Below are positions 61,766-64,000 of a stretch of 64,000 bases of DNA, in pieces (positions within the stretch are counted from its first letter, which is position 1; each line of letters begins with the position of its first letter). The position numbers were made by a program, and so were the translations under genes. The notes under the pieces are model-generated. The model worked only from the letters and a program-made list of their open reading frames with translations, was not told the origin of the DNA and did not search any database. Origin of the DNA: Lutimaribacter pacificus. Lineage in GTDB: Bacteria > Pseudomonadota > Alphaproteobacteria > Rhodobacterales > Rhodobacteraceae. The stretch is from NCBI RefSeq assembly GCF_900142185.1, contig NZ_FQZZ01000001.1:124001-188000 (forward strand), in the 5' to 3' direction.

Positions 61766-61820
61766 TGGTCAATCCGCTGGGTGATGTTTATCTATAGTAG
61801 AAGTATTCAACTGAAAACAA
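61766..61820. promoter_or_regulatory. divergent promoters of kpsM and kpsE
   Basis: Plus strand: TGGTCA at 61766 and TATCTA at 61789 (17-bp spacer). Minus strand: TTGTTT at 61820-61815 and TATAGA at 61796-61791 (18-bp spacer). The two -10 boxes overlap by 4 bp inside an AT-rich stretch, so both directions cannot fire at once. Confidence 0.45.
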
Positions 61821-61830
61821 CCAAGAGGAA

Positions 61831-62997
61831 ATGGTGTCGCACAGCGTGACGGATTCGCAGGCGCAGGGCGCCCGCCCGCCGGCGCGGCGGGCGCGGTTGC
61901 GGGCGCGGCACAGGGCGGTGCTGGCCAGCTTCGTGCTGATGGTGCTGCTGCCCGCCGGCATCGCCGGGTGGTATCTGTGGCGGGTGGCGGCGGATCAATA
62001 TGCCTCGACCGTGGCGTTTTCGGTGCGCAAGGAGGAAACCAGCTCGGCGGTGGAGCTGCTGGGCGGTATTACCGAGCTGTCGGGGTCAAGCTCGTCCGAC
62101 ACCGATATCCTGTACGAGTTCCTGCAAAGCCAGCGGCTGATTTCGGACATCGACGCGCAGGTCGACCTGCGCGGGTTGTGGTCGAAACCGCAGGACGATC
62201 CGTGGTTTCGTTTCGATCCGTCGGGGGCGGTCGAGGATCTGATGGATCACTGGGCGCGGATGGTGCGAATCTCGTATGACAGCGGCACCGGCATCATCGA
62301 GGTGCAGGTGCTGGCCTTCGATCCCGGCGATGCGCAGCGCATCGCGGCGGCGCTGTTCGCGCGCTCGTCCGGGATGATCAACGAATTGAGCGCCATCGCG
62401 CGCGAGGATGCGATCCGCTATGCCCGCGAGGAGTTGCAGGAGGCCGAGCAACGCCTGGCCGGCGCGCGCCGCGCGGTGACCGGGTTCCGCAACCGCAATC
62501 AGCTGGTCGATCCCGCGATGGACCTGCAGGCGCAGGCGGGGCTGCTGGGCACCCTGCAGGAACAGCTTGCCGCCGCGCTGATCGAGATCGACCTGCTGGG
62601 GCAGACCACCAAGCCGGGCGACCCCCGCATCCTGCAGGCCGAGCGGCGGGTGGGGGTAATCGAGGAACGCATCGCCGCCGAGCGCGGCAAGCTGGGCCTT
62701 GGCGGCGATGGCGCGCCCGGGATGGTCATGGCCGACGTGGTGGGCGAGTTCGAAAGCCTGGTGGTCGAGCGCGAGTTCGCCGAACGCAGCTATACCTCGG
62801 CGCTGGCGGCCTTCGACGCGGCAAGGGCCGAGGCCCGCCGCAAGAGCCGCTATCTTGCCGCGCATATCGACCCGACGCGGGCGGAAACCGCGCGCTATCC
62901 GCAACGCCGGACGCTGCTGGGGCTGCTGGCGCTGTTTTTGTCGCTGAGCTGGGCGAGCACGGTTCTGGTGATCTATGCGCTGAAGGACCGGCGCTGA
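61831..62997 (+). CDS. kpsE: capsule export inner-membrane protein (KpsE/CtrB family)
   Basis: A 388-residue polysaccharide co-polymerase with two terminal membrane helices (about residues 30-50 and 362-384). Between them lies a large periplasmic coiled coil (REELQEAEQRLAGARRAVTGFRNRNQLVDP, in part, and ILQAERRVGVIEERIAAERG). The start of the periplasmic part (DQYASTVAFSVRKEETSSAVELLGG) is typical. It links the ABC exporter to the outer-membrane channel. AAGAGGAA precedes ATG 61831. Confidence 0.88.
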   Translation: MVSHSVTDSQAQGARPPARRARLRARHRAVLASFVLMVLLPAGIAGWYLWRVAADQYASTVAFSVRKEETSSAVELLGGITELSGSSSSDTDILYEFLQSQRLISDIDAQVDLRGLWSKPQDDPWFRFDPSGAVEDLMDHWARMVRISYDSGTGIIEVQVLAFDPGDAQRIAAALFARSSGMINELSAIAREDAIRYAREELQEAEQRLAGARRAVTGFRNRNQLVDPAMDLQAQAGLLGTLQEQLAAALIEIDLLGQTTKPGDPRILQAERRVGVIEERIAAERGKLGLGGDGAPGMVMADVVGEFESLVVEREFAERSYTSALAAFDAARAEARRKSRYLAAHIDPTRAETARYPQRRTLLGLLALFLSLSWASTVLVIYALKDRR

Positions 62998-63006
62998 GGG
63001 GCGGGA

Positions 63007-63663
63007 ATGATCCGGTTCGAACATCTGAGCAAGCGTTTCACGCTGGACGGCCGCAGCAAGGTGGTGGCCGACGACATCACGCTGAGCTTTCCGGCGGGCC
63101 GTTCGGTGGCGCTGCTGGGGCGCAACGGGGCGGGGAAATCGACGCTGCTGAGAATGATCGCGGGCACGATGGAGCCGACATCGGGGCGTATCCTGTCCAG
63201 CGGCACGATCTCGTGGCCGGTGGGGTTCGCCGGGTCGTTCCACCCGGAGCTGACGGGGCTGCAGAACGCGCGGTTCGTCGGGCGCATCTATGGCGTGGAC
63301 ACCGACGAACTGGCCGCATTCGTCGAGGATTTCGCCGAGCTGGGCGCGCATTTCCGGCTGCCGTTCCGCACCTATTCGGCCGGCATGCGCTCGCGCCTGG
63401 CGTTCGGCGTGTCGATGGGGATCGCCTTCGACACCTATCTGGTGGACGAGGTGACATCGGTGGGCGACGCCGCCTTTCGCCGCAAGAGCGCCGAGGTGTT
63501 CCGCGCCCGGATGGAGCGGGCGGGCGCGGTGGTGGTGACGCATTCGATGGAGCAGGTGCGCCAGTTCTGCGACGCGGGCGCGGTGCTGGAGGCGGGCAGG
63601 CTGGTCTATTACGACGATGTGGAGGCGGCGATCACGCATCACAACCACAACATGGGCGGTTAG
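63007..63663 (+). CDS. kpsT: polysaccharide exporter ATP-binding protein (KpsT family)
   Basis: A 218-residue ABC ATPase of the KpsT type with [17 protein letters not shown], the short signature FRTYSAGMRSRLAFGVSMG and the Walker B region DTYLVDEVTSVGDAAFR. The histidine is in VVTHSMEQV. It drives polysaccharide export with the KpsM-like permease. It starts 9 bp after the kpsE-like stop. It is convergent with the glycosyltransferase at the window end with a four-base overlap. Confidence 0.92.
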   Translation: MIRFEHLSKRFTLDGRSKVVADDITLSFPAGRSVALLGRNGAGKSTLLRMIAGTMEPTSGRILSSGTISWPVGFAGSFHPELTGLQNARFVGRIYGVDTDELAAFVEDFAELGAHFRLPFRTYSAGMRSRLAFGVSMGIAFDTYLVDEVTSVGDAAFRRKSAEVFRARMERAGAVVVTHSMEQVRQFCDAGAVLEAGRLVYYDDVEAAITHHNHNMGG

Positions 63664-64000
63664 ACCCGGCCCAGCAGCGCCGCCAGATAAAGCGCCGCCG
63701 TTTCGGGGCGGGTCTGCCGATGCAGGCCGCAGCGCGCCAGCAGCGCGGCGCGCGCCGGGCCATGGCGCGGGGTATCGGCGGCGGAAAGCGCCCGCAGGAT
63801 CGCGCGGCTTTCCGGGGTCAGCAGGTGTGACGCCCGGTTCAGTGCCGCGATATGCGCCGCCACCCAGCCGCCATAGCGCCGCCCCAGCAGCGCCGCCGCC
63901 CGTGTCCCGGCGGCGCGTATCCCGTGGCGCGCGCCCAGGTGGTTCGCGCCATGCTGGCGGTAGGACAGCACCCTTTCCCGGTCGCAGATCACCCGCCCGC
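63660..64000 (-). CDS. glycosyltransferase family 2, C-terminal part, cut by window edge
   Basis: The last 110 or so residues of a protein that continues beyond the right edge. VLSYRQHGANHLGARHG is the YRqHg motif near the end of many GT2 rhamnosyl-type transferases. The rest is a helical tail (RYGGWVAAHIAALNRASHLLTPESRAIL). It belongs to the polysaccharide locus by position. The catalytic domain is not in the window. Confidence 0.7.
   Translation of the reverse strand, partial: GRVICDRERVLSYRQHGANHLGARHGIRAAGTRAAALLGRRYGGWVAAHIAALNRASHLLTPESRAILRALSAADTPRHGPARAALLARCGLHRQTRPETAALYLAALLGRV

Overview
The window is GC-rich DNA (roughly two thirds G+C by eye) with short intergenic gaps, many ATGA or TGATG overlaps and gene families typical of the Rhodobacteraceae (Alphaproteobacteria; roseobacter/Paracoccus-like): C-P lyase with a hexapeptide acetyltransferase, TRAP importer, plant-type glutamate-cysteine ligase, DUF3775, YjhX, DUF938 and YbjN. 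No phage, insertion sequence, replication origin or CRISPR array was seen. The assignment rests on gene content, not on rRNA.

Layout. 1-9.7 kb: mixed catabolism. An alcohol dehydrogenase cut by the window edge, a TetA-like MFS pump, an SGNH protein, a TMADH-like flavoprotein, an alpha/beta hydrolase, a HugZ-like protein, the pair pobA-pcaD, a YedK-type DNA-crosslinking protein and two small secreted proteins. 9.8-21.7 kb: a phosphonate locus, phnC-phnD-phnE1-phnE2-acetyltransferase, convergent phnF, then phnGHIJKLNM. It imports phosphonates and breaks the C-P bond. A candidate Pho box precedes phnC, a candidate PhnF site precedes phnG, and a strong hairpin with a T-run separates phnD from phnE1. 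21.7-28.4 kb: malonyl-CoA decarboxylase, tRNA-Gly(UCC), and a TRAP importer joined to a cyclase-family hydrolase and a fumarylacetoacetase-family enzyme.

28.5-37.4 kb: an SsuABC/TauABC-like importer, an MsbA-like exporter, a carbamoylase-family hydrolase, a histidine-phosphatase-fold protein and two adjacent saccharopine-pathway dehydrogenases. 37.4-41.4 kb: small genes with unusually AT-rich spacers (DUF3775, YjhX toxin family), a coiled-coil protein and an OmpA-like protein. 41.4-55.3 kb: housekeeping and one-carbon genes (ubiA, rsmE, glutamate-cysteine ligase, dimethylglycine-dehydrogenase-like enzyme, proC, csaA, a D-2-hydroxyacid dehydrogenase, a FabH-like synthase). 55.3-57.5 kb: a long non-coding stretch full of palindromes, then pxpBC. 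57.6-64 kb: a capsule or exopolysaccharide locus with a two-domain glycosyltransferase, a sulfotransferase-like protein and a KpsM/E/T-type ABC exporter, running off the window inside another glycosyltransferase.

The least explained signals are non-coding. (1) A 21-22-bp motif occurs five times; four copies lie 5-17 nt after a stop codon in the sense direction. (2) Six near-identical palindromes cluster at 55276-55457, spaced as pairs about 20 bp apart. (3) A ~52-bp element able to fold into a nested hairpin occurs at 38539 and 55628, with one of its differences in the loop. No complete new enzymatic or defence system could be demonstrated. Start sites were chosen from Shine-Dalgarno fit, overlap with the upstream gene and family length.
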